Positions 50,832 to 59,761 of a stretch of DNA of 64,000 nucleotides are shown here, in pieces; the first letter of the stretch is position 1, and each line of letters opens with the position of its first letter. The notes under the pieces were generated by a model. The model saw only the letters and a program-made list of their open reading frames with translations, made no database searches and was not told the origin of the DNA. The translations under genes and the position numbers were made by a program. This DNA comes from Cupriavidus basilensis OR16 (GTDB lineage Bacteria > Pseudomonadota > Gammaproteobacteria > Burkholderiales > Burkholderiaceae): positions 1-64,000 of the forward strand of contig NZ_AHJE01000082.1 of NCBI RefSeq assembly GCF_000243095.1, read 5' to 3'.

Positions 50832-51821
50832 TTACTCCAGGGTGACATTGGCCTTCTTGACCAGTGCCGCATAGCGCGCCGCTTCGCTCTGGAAGAACTT
50901 CGCGGCGGCCTCCGGCGTGCCGGGATTGATCGTGTTGCCCTGCCTCCTCATCGCTTCCAGGACATCCGCGCTGGTGAATGCCTTGACGAACACGGTGTTG
51001 AGGCGCTTGACCTCGGCCGGCGGAAGCCCTGCCGGACCCACCACGGCAAACCAGCCCTCGACCGCGTAGTTTGGCAAACCTTGTTCGGCGATGGTGGGAA
51101 TCTCCGGTGCGGCCGGCGAGCGCGTCGCGCCGCACAGGCCGATCGCGCGCAGGGTGCCGCTCTTCAGGTGCGGCGCTACGGCGTTCAACGCCACCACGCC
51201 GATCTCGACCTGGCCCGCGATCAGGTCGGTGACCATTGGCCCGGTGCCCTTGTACGGCACGTGGCGCGCCCTGACATGCGCCTCATCAAGGAACATTTCG
51301 GCGGCGAGTTGGATGATGGTGCCGTTGCCCGACGAGGCGTAGTTGAAGGCATCGGGCTTGGCCCTGAGTAGCGCCACAAGCTCCTGCACGTTCTTCGCGG
51401 GCACCTTGGGGTTGACCACCAGGACCAGCGGCGTCGAGCCAATCACGCTGATGGGCGTGAAGTCCTTGATCGCGTCGAACGGCATTTTCTTGTACACGCT
51501 CGGGTTGATGACGTGGTTGTTGGAGAACAGGCCCAGCGTGGTGCCGTCGGCCGGCGCCTTGGCCACCGCCGCCGCGCCGGTGATGCCGCCGGCGCCGGGA
51601 AGATTCTCAATCACCACCGGCTGGCCCAGGCTCTTGCCGAGCGACGGTCCGGCGGCGCGTGCGATGGCGTCCACGCCCGAGCCGGCGCTGATCGGCAGGA
51701 TCAGGCGTACCGGCCGGCCCGAGCCTTGGGCCATAGCGCTGGCTGCCGGCAAGGCAAGCGTGAGTGCAATAGCCGAAACGGCCATGCCGAAAATTGCCCG
51801 GCCCGAAAGGGGGAATGCCAT
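50832..51821 (-). CDS. Bug/TctC-family periplasmic binding protein
   Basis: Intact 329-residue receptor with signal MAFPLSGRAIFGMAVSAIALTLALPAASAMA. Motifs PVRLILPISAGSGVDAIARA (variant of VPFPAGG), VVIENLPGAGGITGAAAVA, NYASSGNGTIIQLAAE and HVPYKGTGPMVTD. It is the last gene of an operon with HMG-CoA lyase-like and CaiB genes. Ligand unknown, probably a carboxylate that becomes a branched or hydroxylated acyl-CoA. Confidence 0.93.
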   Translation of the reverse strand: MAFPLSGRAIFGMAVSAIALTLALPAASAMAQGSGRPVRLILPISAGSGVDAIARAAGPSLGKSLGQPVVIENLPGAGGITGAAAVAKAPADGTTLGLFSNNHVINPSVYKKMPFDAIKDFTPISVIGSTPLVLVVNPKVPAKNVQELVALLRAKPDAFNYASSGNGTIIQLAAEMFLDEAHVRARHVPYKGTGPMVTDLIAGQVEIGVVALNAVAPHLKSGTLRAIGLCGATRSPAAPEIPTIAEQGLPNYAVEGWFAVVGPAGLPPAEVKRLNTVFVKAFTSADVLEAMRRQGNTINPGTPEAAAKFFQSEAARYAALVKKANVTLE

Positions 51822-51890
51822 GTCTGTCTCCGTGTATTTGTCGTTCTAGTCCGAGTGGCCATCCGAAGCCACGCGGCGCAGCGCACTGCC

Positions 51891-53045
51891 TCAGTCTCGG
51901 CTACGCCCGCCCAGGCCGCACAGGATTTCATCGTCGTGTTCGCCGATGCCCGGCAGCGGCATGCGCACGCCGGGCCTGCGCCCGCCCATCAGCAGCGGCA
52001 GCAGTACCACGTCGGTGGTGCCGCCGTCCTCGGTCTGCATCGGCACCAGGCCTCCGCTTGCCTTCAGGTGCGGATCCTCCAGCAGTTGCTCCGGACGCAT
52101 GATGGGCGCGTAGGGAATGCCCGCGGCTTCGAGTTTCGCCGAGAGCGCTTCCACGCGATGGTCCTTGAGTATCGCGCCCAAGCGCTCCAGCAGTGCCGGC
52201 CGTACCGCAACACGCATGGCATTGGTCGCGAGTTCCGGATCGCCGGCCAGGTCGGGGCGTTGCAGCACGTCGCACAGCGTGTTGAACTGCTTGTCGCTGA
52301 CGGCACCGATAAACAGTTGCTCGCCTTCGGCCAGCGTGAACACGTCATAGACACTCCACGCGGACACGCGCGACGGCATCGGCGGCGGCGGCTCGCCGGT
52401 CATCGAGAACTGCTGCATATGCTGGGACGACAGGAATACGCAATTCTCGAACAGCGCGCTCTGCACTTCCTGGCCCTTGCCGGTACGGTCGCGCTCGCGC
52501 AAGGCGGCCATCACGCCAATGGCACCGAACATGCCGCCCATGATGTCGTTGACCGAGGTGCCGGCGCGCAGCGGGCGGCCCTTGGGCCCTGTCATGTAAG
52601 ACAACCCTCCCATCATCTGCACGACTTCGTCGAGCGCCAGGCGGTTTTCATAAGGACCGGGCAGGAAGCCCTTGTGCGACACGTAGATCAGCTTGGGAAA
52701 CCTGGTGGATAACGTGGCGTAGTCTAGTCCGCATTTCTCCATCAGGCCCGGGCGGAAATTCTCCAGCAACACATCGCACTCGCCGACCAGTTCCGCTGCC
52801 GTGGCCTGCCCTTGCGCTGTGGTGATATCGATCACAACGCTCTTCTTGTTGCGATTGAACGAGCGGAAGAAACCAATGCCAAGACCGGGCAGGTTGCGGG
52901 TCTTGTCGCCGCCAGGCGGCTCGACCTTGATGACCTCCGCGCCCAGGTCCGCGAGGATCATGCCGCAGGTCGGGCCCATCACCATATGGGTGAACTCAAC
53001 CACGCGGACGCCGGCGAGCGGCAAGGAGGAATGTTCAGTGTTCAT
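51891..53045 (-). CDS. CaiB/BaiF CoA-transferase (intact)
   Basis: Family III CoA-transferase of 384 residues, the only undamaged member in the window. MNTEHSSLPLAGVRVVEFTHMVMGPTCGMILADLGAEVIKVEPPGGDKTRN has the CoA-site loop; FNRNKKSVVIDI and the catalytic-region AGTSVNDIMGGMFGAIGVMAAL follow. Start overlaps the HMG-CoA lyase-like stop by 11 bases, so both are coupled. It would activate a carboxylic acid to a CoA ester for the adjacent lyase. Confidence 0.94.
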   Translation of the reverse strand: MNTEHSSLPLAGVRVVEFTHMVMGPTCGMILADLGAEVIKVEPPGGDKTRNLPGLGIGFFRSFNRNKKSVVIDITTAQGQATAAELVGECDVLLENFRPGLMEKCGLDYATLSTRFPKLIYVSHKGFLPGPYENRLALDEVVQMMGGLSYMTGPKGRPLRAGTSVNDIMGGMFGAIGVMAALRERDRTGKGQEVQSALFENCVFLSSQHMQQFSMTGEPPPPMPSRVSAWSVYDVFTLAEGEQLFIGAVSDKQFNTLCDVLQRPDLAGDPELATNAMRVAVRPALLERLGAILKDHRVEALSAKLEAAGIPYAPIMRPEQLLEDPHLKASGGLVPMQTEDGGTTDVVLLPLLMGGRRPGVRMPLPGIGEHDDEILCGLGGRSRD

Positions 53046-54015
53046 GGTTCGCTCTCAGGCGGAAGGCCGCATCGGCGACCGGTGCGGGAAATGTCTTGGG
53101 CAGGCCGGCGCGCCATAACGTGCCGTGCAGGGTTTCATCGGTCAGCCAGCCGGCCACGCGCTCGCGCAGCGCCAGCAGCCGGCCGATATCGATGCCGGTC
53201 TCGAAGCCCATGCTGCCCAGCAGGTAGGCCAGGTCTTCGGTGGCGACATTGCCGCTGGCGCCGGGCGCGTGCGGGCAACCGCCTATTCCGGCGAGGCAGG
53301 CATCAAAGCGGGTGACCCCGGTCTCCAGGGCGGCATACACGTTAGCCAGCCCGAGTCCGCGCGTGTCGTGGAAATGGCCGCACCAGAAGTGGTCGCCGGC
53401 GATCGCCGTGGCACGCTCGAACAGGCCGCGCACCATGGCGGGGTCGGCGTAGCCCACCGTGTCGGCCAGGCTGACGCGATCGGCGCCCGCGTCCAGCAGG
53501 GCCTGCATCAGGCGCAGCACCTCGTCGGGATTCACATGGCCCTGGATCGTGCAGCCGAAGGCCGTGCCCACGCCACCTTCGATCAAGGTCCTGGAGCCGG
53601 CCGCATCGCGGGCGGCACGGATCTTGGCAACCTCGGCCACTACGTCGTCAGGGGTCTTGCGCAGGTTGGCCAGGCTGTGCGCATGGCTGGCGGAAAGCGG
53701 TATCAGCATCAGGTCGGCGCCACTGGCAATGGCGTTTTCCGCGCCCCGCAGATTCGGCACCAGGACCGAGACGAACAGTCCCGGCAGCGACTTGGCAAAG
53801 TCCACGAGTTCCGCCGTATCGGCAAGTTGCGGCAACAGCTTCGCCGGGACGAACGAGCCGACTTCGATCTCCCGCTGGCCTGCCGCGTAGGCCGCCTGGA
53901 TCCACTCGCGCTTGGCGAAAATCGGCAGGATGGTGGCGATGCTTTGCAGCCCGTCACGCAGCCCAACCTCGCGGATCACGGCTTGGCGCGGTGCCGATTG
54001 AGTGTGCGTTGTCAT
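53035..54015 (-). CDS. HMG-CoA lyase-like (HMGL family) aldolase
   Basis: TIM-barrel metal-dependent acyl-CoA lyase of 326 residues, cleaving a 3-hydroxy-3-methylglutaryl-CoA-type ester. The N-terminal signature IREVGLRDGLQ has the catalytic Arg and metal-binding Asp; the metal-binding HFHDTRGLG and the flexible loop GIGGCPHAPGASGNVATEDL with its catalytic Cys are complete. The first gene of the operon, divergent from a LysR gene. The exact substrate may be another hydroxyacyl-CoA such as citramalyl-CoA. Confidence 0.93.
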   Translation of the reverse strand: MTTHTQSAPRQAVIREVGLRDGLQSIATILPIFAKREWIQAAYAAGQREIEVGSFVPAKLLPQLADTAELVDFAKSLPGLFVSVLVPNLRGAENAIASGADLMLIPLSASHAHSLANLRKTPDDVVAEVAKIRAARDAAGSRTLIEGGVGTAFGCTIQGHVNPDEVLRLMQALLDAGADRVSLADTVGYADPAMVRGLFERATAIAGDHFWCGHFHDTRGLGLANVYAALETGVTRFDACLAGIGGCPHAPGASGNVATEDLAYLLGSMGFETGIDIGRLLALRERVAGWLTDETLHGTLWRAGLPKTFPAPVADAAFRLRANHEH

Positions 54016-54113
54016 TTGCCCTGTGTCCCCTCGGAGGTTCGTGCTTTAGTCTGGCCTATGCACTCTATGTTGTTCCGACCTAAGCCAGAAGCGGTAATCG
54101 AGAAGCGCTAGCA

Positions 54114-54126
54114 TTCCGGATTGGAA
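54114..54126. promoter_or_regulatory. Candidate LysR operator, lyase-proximal copy
   Basis: TTCCGGATTGGAA, matching the lysR-proximal copy (54258-54270) at 12 of 13 positions. It lies about 100 bases before the HMG-CoA lyase-like start. Confidence 0.45.
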
Positions 54127-54257
54127 CATCTGAGCGAATCGCCCCGATTCGTGAGCCAGCGCCCGCCCCCGACTGCCGCACACCGGGTGCCGTCTCTTGC
54201 GTCCCATTCCATGAATTTCCGGTTGCCACAAAAAGCATTAAGATGGCCGCACTAAAT

Positions 54258-54270
54258 TTCCAGATTGGAA
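54258..54270. promoter_or_regulatory. Candidate LysR operator, lysR-proximal copy
   Basis: TTCCAGATTGGAA inside the longer perfect palindrome ATTTCCA-GAT-TGGAAAT (54256-54272), 20 bases before the LysR start. Two similar sites 144 bases apart fit a LysR dimer-of-dimers that bends the divergent promoter region. Confidence 0.5.
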
Positions 54271-54291
54271 ATCCTCGATGGAAGGCCTCCG

Positions 54292-55174
54292 ATGCGTGAT
54301 CTAGACCTCACCTCCCTGCGCTTGTTTGTTGCGGTTTGCGAGACGCGCAACATGGCGCGCGCCGGCGAACAGCAGCACATCGTCGCTTCGGCCATCAGCA
54401 AGCGGCTGGCGCAACTGGAAGACACGGTGGGCGTCACGCTGTTCGAGCGGCGCCGGCGCGGCGTGATCCCGACCGCGGCAGGTGAGATCCTGCTTGAGCA
54501 CGCTCGTGCCATGCTGGCTGCGGCCGATCGCGTGGAGCGCGACATGGCCGACTACGGCACCGGCATCAAGGGGCAAGTCCGCTTGCTGGCCACCGTATCG
54601 TGCATGGCCGAGTCGCTGCCCGACGATATCGCAAGCTTCCTGCAGGTGCCCGAGCATAGGGACATCCGCGTCACTGTCGAGGAAAGCCTTAGCCGCGACC
54701 TCGTCCGCTCATTGCGTGAAGGATCCGCACCGCTGGGTATCTGCTGGGATGCCGCGGATCTGGAAGGACTCCAGACCCGCCCCTATCGCAGCGATGCCCT
54801 GGCGGCCATCGTGCACCCCGAGCATCCGCTCGCGAGCCAGCCGGATTGCACTTTTGAGCAAACGCTTGAATTCGACCATATCGGGCTGCCGGGGCAGACG
54901 GCCGTGCACACCATGCTCGCACGCGCCGCGGCCATCATCGGCAAGCCGATGGCGTATCGCGTCGTGGTTTCCTCCTTCGATGCGTCCTTGCGCTGCGTCC
55001 GCGCGAATCTCGGCCTTGCCATCGTGCCGCGCGAGGTGGTTGAGCCAAATTCAGCGAGCTTTGGCGTGCGGGTGACCCCGCTGCCGCTTCGCAATTTGCT
55101 TCCGCGACGAGGCAAGCCTCTCCCCAGCGGCAAAACTGCTGGTGGACTATCTGGTACAAAGGGCGGCAGCCTGA
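54292..55174 (+). pseudogene. LysR-family regulator with a small deletion near the C-terminus
   Basis: Regulator beginning MRDLDLTSLRLFVAVCETRNMARAGEQQHIVASAISKRLAQLE at ATG 54292 (GAAGG before it), with complete effector domain to VPREVVEPNSASFGVRVTPLP. There the frame is lost near 55083-55087; the sequence RFAICFRDEASLSPAAKLL and VDYLVQRAAA, ending at the TGA 55172-55174, is the normal tail in another frame. Several residues (normally a W and basic residues) are missing, so a deletion of about 20-25 bases rather than a single base is likely. As written the protein would have a foreign tail of about 60 residues. It controls the divergent lyase/CaiB/Bug operon. Confidence 0.88.
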
Positions 55175-55725
55175 CGGCACGCCGGCCGGCGCTTCCCCTC
55201 GAGCCTCAGCGCGTAGCTTTGCGCGGTCGGCTCAGGCTGGTTTCACGATGACAAGGCGTACAACAAACCGAGCGCCAGCAGCCATCCGCTGAGTTTCAGG
55301 TAGTAACCGCCGCCGTGATGAGGCTGGCCTGTGCGCGACGCATTGCGGATGTGCGACATCATATTGCTCACCGAATTGGACAAGGGAATTACGGGCAACG
55401 CGCTCTTTCAGCCATTGGCCGGCAAAGCGATTCGAGACGCGGAAATCGACGGCGCCACCGAATCGCCAAGCCCCCAGATTAAGAGCTCACCCATACAAAT
55501 GGCGTAGATAGGTATTGGCCGGGCATAAAGAGCCCGTAAACCTCACCGCCGCCGTGCCACGTCATGGACGTGGACGTGGAGGGGTATCCAACTTGGCATG
55601 CCGGTGAGCGTGCTGCCTGCTGATTCCCCACCTACAATTGATTATCGGGCCGGGTCGGCTGTACCTTTGCCTGGTTTCCGGTAGCGGCAGGCCACGGATA
55701 ACGGTCCGGCAAAGGAGCATGATCG
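55175..55725. other. Gap with one candidate small gene
   Basis: Apart from the 38-residue frame at 55243-55359 I see no gene in this 551-base region. A 7-base inverted repeat CCACGTC/GACGTGG occurs at 55557-55573. The promoter of the UPF0182 gene must lie in the last 150 bases. Confidence 0.4.
55243..55359 (-). CDS. Candidate small single-pass membrane protein
   Basis: A 38-residue frame, MSHIRNASRTGQPHHGGGYY then LKLSGWLLALGLLYALSS and a stop. It has a polar, Gly/His-rich N-terminus and one hydrophobic C-terminal helix. An ATG one codon earlier (55362) exists; GGTGAGC precedes it. Convergent with the LysR gene. No family known, but amphipathic layout and start context are better than chance. 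Confidence 0.4.
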   Translation of the reverse strand: MSHIRNASRTGQPHHGGGYYLKLSGWLLALGLLYALSS

Positions 55726-58458
55726 ATGCGCTCGCCTGGGATATCCGGATTTCGCCTGAGGCGCATTGCCGCCAGGGTTGCGGTTGGCGTCATCGCCCTG
55801 ATCGTCGTCGGCCGCATCACGGGCATGCTGATCGACTGGCTGTGGTTTTCCTCCATCGGCTACGTCGACGTCTTCTGGACAATCCTGGTCGCCAAGGTGC
55901 TGCTGTTCGTCGCCGTCTTCGCTGCGTCGACGAGCGCGATCTGGGTGTCGGGATTGCTGGCGCACCGCTATGCGAGCCGGCCTGGCTCCTGGAAGGCGGA
56001 GGTCTTGAGCGAACTGATCGGCGAAGTCGCGCCGCACCTGCCCTGGCACGCCGCCATCGCCGGTGCCGCCGTCCTCCTGGGGCTGCTCCTCGCCACCAGC
56101 GAAATCCCGGACTGGGATATCGCCCTGCGCTACTTCAATCAGGTGCCCTTTGGCAAGGCCGATCCGATCTTTGGCAAGGATATCGGCTTCTACCTGTTCT
56201 CGCTGCCCGCCTATCTGGCGCTGAGGAACTGGCTGCTACTGCTGCTCTGCTGCAGTGCGGCGGTCGCCGCCGTGGTGTACGGGATGCGCGGCGACATCGC
56301 ATGCATGCGCTCACCGCGCGGACTCTCGCCCGCCGCCGCTGCCCACGGCTCGGCTCTGCTGGGCTTGTTCTTCCTGCTGCAGGCCGTGTCCTATTGGCTC
56401 GACCGCTTCCTGCTGCTCTACGGGGATAACGGCGTGGTGGTGGGCGCCAGCTATACCGATATCCATGTGGGCCTGCCGGTCCTGTGGCCGCTGATCGGCC
56501 TGGCCACCGCGGCCGCAGCCGCTTCATGGGCCAATATGCGCTGGCTGGGCTATCGCATTCCCGCCGCCTCGGCGCTGGCCGTGTTCGGCAGCGCATTGGT
56601 ACTCGTGCTGATCTACCCGGCACTGTTCCAGCGCTTCTATGTCAAGCCGAACGAACTGCAATTGGAGACGCCCTATATCGCCCACAATATTGCGCTGACG
56701 CGCGACGCCTATGGCCTGGCACAGATAGCGGTAAAGCCGTTTCCCGCCGAGCAGAACCTGGATCTCGCCGCGCTGCAGGCCAATCGCCCGACCATCGACA
56801 ACATCCGCCTGTGGGATCTTCAGCCGTTGCGGGATACCTACGCGCAGTTGCAGGAGATCAGGACCTATTACAAATTCCTGGCGACCGACATCGACCGCTA
56901 CCGGTTCGACGCCCGCTATCAACAGGTGATGCTCTCGGCGCGGGAGCTGGAGCCGTCGCTGCTTCCAGCCAATGCCCAGACCTGGGTGAACCTGCACCTC
57001 CTGTTCACCCACGGCAATGGCGTCGTGATGTCGCCGGTCACGGAGAAATCCGCGGAAGGCCTGCCTGCGCTTTACCTGAAGGATATTCCGCCGGTCTCCA
57101 ATGGCGGCCCGCCCATGGTTGAGCCGCGCCTGTACTTTGGTGAAGGCGGCAAGGGCTATGTGATCGTCAACGGCAACGCACCCGAATTCGACTACCCCAA
57201 AGGCGACGAGAACGTCTATACGACCTACCACGGGCGCGACGGTGTCGCGATCGGCAGCTTGGCGCTGCAGGCCCTCTTCGCCTGGCAGTTCGACGACCCC
57301 AACATCCTGGTAACCGGCTACATCACGCCCGCAAGCCGGATCCTGCTCCATCGCAATATTCAGGACCGGGTGCGCACGATCGCTCCGTTCCTCAGCCTCG
57401 ACCATGACCCCTACATCGTCGTGAGCGCTGGCGGGCGGCTATTCTGGATCCAGGATGCCTACACCACCAGCCGTTGGTATCCGTACTCCCAGCCGGGTAC
57501 CAGCGATGGCGACAATTACGTCCGCAACGCGGTCAAGGTGGTGATCGACGCGTACAACGGCACCGCCGACTTCTATATCAGCGATCCCGCCGATCCCATT
57601 GTGCGGACGTACCAGCGTATTTTCCCGGGCCTGTTCAAGCCGCTGGGCGCGATGCCGCAGGACCTGCAGCAGCATATCCGCTACCCTGAGGACCTGTTCC
57701 TGCTCCAGGCCCAGGTCTACCGCGCCTACCACATGGAAACACCGGAAGTCTTCTACAACCGCGAAGATCTCTGGCAATTCCCGCGCAAACAGGCCGACAT
57801 CGACGCAGGCACTGGTCCCGGCATGCCAATGACGCCCTACTACATGATCGTGCGGCTCCCCGCGCAGCCGCGCGCCGAGTTTGTGCTCATGCTGCCGATG
57901 GTGCCCAGCCAGCGCGAGAACATGATCGCGTGGCTGGCGGCGCGTTGCGATCCACCCGACTATGGCAAGCTCGTCGTCTATGCCTTCCCCAAGGACAAAC
58001 TGGTCTATGGGCCGTTCCAGATCGAGGCGCGCATCCAGCAAAATACCGAGATTTCCCAGCAGATTTCGCTGTGGAACCAGATGGGCTCGCGCGTCATCCG
58101 CGGCCACCTCCAGGTCGTGCCCATCGACAACTCGATTCTCTACGTCTCGCCGCTCTACCTGCGCGCGGAGTCCGGTCAGTTGCCAGAGTTGAAACGGGTG
58201 ATCGCCGCCTATGGCGACCATGTCGTGATGGAGGAGACCTTAGGCGCGGCCCTGGCGGCGCTGTTCAAGGAGGCGGCCCCAATGGCGGCGCCGCCCCATG
58301 GCGCGGCGGAAGGCCGCGCGCGCGAGGCACTCGCCCACTATGACCGCGCCATGGAGCGATTGAAGGCAGGCGACTGGGGCGGCTTTGGCGCGGAACTCGA
58401 TGCGCTGAAGCCGCTGCTCGAAGCGCTCGGCGCCGGGCGCTCCGAGACGCAGAAATGA
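55726..58458 (+). CDS. UPF0182-family integral membrane protein
   Basis: A 910-residue protein. The start MRSPGISGFRLRRIAARVAV has GGAG eight bases upstream. The first about 310 residues hold seven hydrophobic helices (for example VGVIALIVVGRITGMLIDWLWF); the remainder is a large extracytoplasmic domain with conserved segments NELQLETPYIAHNIALTRDAYGL, NIRLWDLQPLRDTY and SPLYLRAESGQLPELKRVIAAYGD. The UPF0182 family (cyanobacteria, actinobacteria and others) has no established function. It stands alone, 125 bases before the cytochrome gene. Confidence 0.92.
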   Translation: MRSPGISGFRLRRIAARVAVGVIALIVVGRITGMLIDWLWFSSIGYVDVFWTILVAKVLLFVAVFAASTSAIWVSGLLAHRYASRPGSWKAEVLSELIGEVAPHLPWHAAIAGAAVLLGLLLATSEIPDWDIALRYFNQVPFGKADPIFGKDIGFYLFSLPAYLALRNWLLLLLCCSAAVAAVVYGMRGDIACMRSPRGLSPAAAAHGSALLGLFFLLQAVSYWLDRFLLLYGDNGVVVGASYTDIHVGLPVLWPLIGLATAAAAASWANMRWLGYRIPAASALAVFGSALVLVLIYPALFQRFYVKPNELQLETPYIAHNIALTRDAYGLAQIAVKPFPAEQNLDLAALQANRPTIDNIRLWDLQPLRDTYAQLQEIRTYYKFLATDIDRYRFDARYQQVMLSARELEPSLLPANAQTWVNLHLLFTHGNGVVMSPVTEKSAEGLPALYLKDIPPVSNGGPPMVEPRLYFGEGGKGYVIVNGNAPEFDYPKGDENVYTTYHGRDGVAIGSLALQALFAWQFDDPNILVTGYITPASRILLHRNIQDRVRTIAPFLSLDHDPYIVVSAGGRLFWIQDAYTTSRWYPYSQPGTSDGDNYVRNAVKVVIDAYNGTADFYISDPADPIVRTYQRIFPGLFKPLGAMPQDLQQHIRYPEDLFLLQAQVYRAYHMETPEVFYNREDLWQFPRKQADIDAGTGPGMPMTPYYMIVRLPAQPRAEFVLMLPMVPSQRENMIAWLAARCDPPDYGKLVVYAFPKDKLVYGPFQIEARIQQNTEISQQISLWNQMGSRVIRGHLQVVPIDNSILYVSPLYLRAESGQLPELKRVIAAYGDHVVMEETLGAALAALFKEAAPMAAPPHGAAEGRAREALAHYDRAMERLKAGDWGGFGAELDALKPLLEALGAGRSETQK

Positions 58459-58583
58459 CGAAGGATCATGCGAACGACCGCGCCGATCGCCTGGCCGGCG
58501 AAAACACCGGCGGCTCGCCCGCAACGGCTAGAATGCTTGCCAACGACTGCCGCACATGATTCGCTCGCCTCGGAGTAAGACGC

Positions 58584-59444
58584 ATGAAAGCCTGGATCGC
58601 AATGGCCGCTGGCGCGCTTGGCTGCGCAATGGCGTTCCTGGCAGGGCCGGCCTGTGCCGCCGACACTGCGACGCTCACCATCGCCGCCGGTACGCAACAT
58701 CGCAACTGGACGCTGGATGCGCTGCTCAAGGACCGTCGCCTGACCGACGTGACGGTGGACGACGACAATCTGAAGCGCCGCCTGACGTTCAAGGCAATCC
58801 CCATGACAGCCCTGCTGCGCGGCATGCCGGTATCGGCCGACGCGAGTGCGACGACCGCTGCCAGCGATGGGTATATTTCCCACCTGCCGATGCGCCTGCT
58901 GCTGGCCGATAGCGTCGACGAGCCACGCGCCTGGCTGGCGGTGGAAAATCCCGCCGCGCCGTGGCCGACGCTGAAGGGCCAGGACATTGGGCCATTCCGG
59001 CTGATCTGGACAGTGCCGGCGGGCCGCGCCGCTTCGGTGATCAACGAGAGCCTCTGGACGTACAGCATCGTGCGCATCGACATCACCGCGTCCCCAGCGG
59101 AGCGCTTTGCGGCCATCCGGCCCGCACCCGGCCTGCCGGCGGACGCGGCGGTCATGCGCGGCTTTGCGACATTCCAGCGCGTTTGCTTCTCGTGCCACTC
59201 CCTCAACCGGGTCGGCGACGCGCACCTTGGCCCCGACCTGAATGTGCCGCACAGCGCGGTCGATTACCTGGGCGACGACAAGCTGGCCACGCTGATCCGC
59301 GACCCGCAGTCGTTGCGCTGGTGGCCCAACGCGCGCATGTCGGCGATCGACGAAAAAACGCTGTCCGACGGTGATCTGAAGGACTTGCTAGCGTATCTGC
59401 ATCATATGGCTGGACGCAAGGTGGCAGCGCCTGCCGCGCCCTGA
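58584..59444 (+). CDS. Exported c-type cytochrome with an N-terminal accessory domain
   Basis: A 286-residue periplasmic protein. Signal peptide MKAWIAMAAGALGCAMAFLAGPACA; residues about 30-185 form a beta-rich domain (TFKAIPMTALLRGM, LKGQDIGPFRLIWTVP) resembling the molybdopterin-type oxidoreductase accessory fold; residues about 195-280 are a monoheme cytochrome c with CFSCH heme site and a likely axial Met in NARMSAIDEKTL. It could deliver electrons from a dehydrogenase to the respiratory chain. No dehydrogenase gene is adjacent. Confidence 0.85.
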   Translation: MKAWIAMAAGALGCAMAFLAGPACAADTATLTIAAGTQHRNWTLDALLKDRRLTDVTVDDDNLKRRLTFKAIPMTALLRGMPVSADASATTAASDGYISHLPMRLLLADSVDEPRAWLAVENPAAPWPTLKGQDIGPFRLIWTVPAGRAASVINESLWTYSIVRIDITASPAERFAAIRPAPGLPADAAVMRGFATFQRVCFSCHSLNRVGDAHLGPDLNVPHSAVDYLGDDKLATLIRDPQSLRWWPNARMSAIDEKTLSDGDLKDLLAYLHHMAGRKVAAPAAP

Positions 59445-59761
59445 CTCCTGGCGCAGATCCCTGCGAACCTTGTATGCGGTCGAGGGGAGGAACTGGGCCA
59501 TGAAACCCCGGCGCTTGTGTTTTTTTCTCGCGGCCCTACTATATGCATCTGCATTTATTGCATATACATATAATTCAGCAAAGGGAGACAGAAAGCGATC
59601 GCGGGCGACTTTGCGCAATGCATGCGTTCTCCGCTCTTGATAACCTCGCGCCGTTTCCCGTCTTGACAGTCTCTAAGTAGATACCGGCTCCAGCGGGCGT
59701 TGGGCCACCCAGTTTTCGCTTGGGCAGCCACCTCTGCCCACGATTCGGTTTGGAGCACACC
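59445..59761. other. AT-rich intergenic region with inverted repeat
   Basis: A 317-base gap. Around 59535-59580 it is strikingly AT-rich and holds TATATGCA (59540-59547) and TGCATATA (59559-59566), perfect 8-base arms separated by 11 bases. This is a good candidate operator or promoter core for the thioesterase-like gene. A possible 46-codon frame overlaps it. Confidence 0.4.
59500..59640 (+). CDS. Doubtful small secreted or membrane peptide
   Basis: A frame MKPRRLCFFLAALLYASAFI... of 46 residues, with basic N-terminus and hydrophobic core like a signal anchor, followed by a basic tail ending ACVLRS. GGGGAGG lies 11 bases upstream, rather far. It runs across the AT-rich inverted repeat, which speaks for a regulatory rather than coding role. 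Confidence 0.25.
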   Translation: MKPRRLCFFLAALLYASAFIAYTYNSAKGDRKRSRATLRNACVLRS

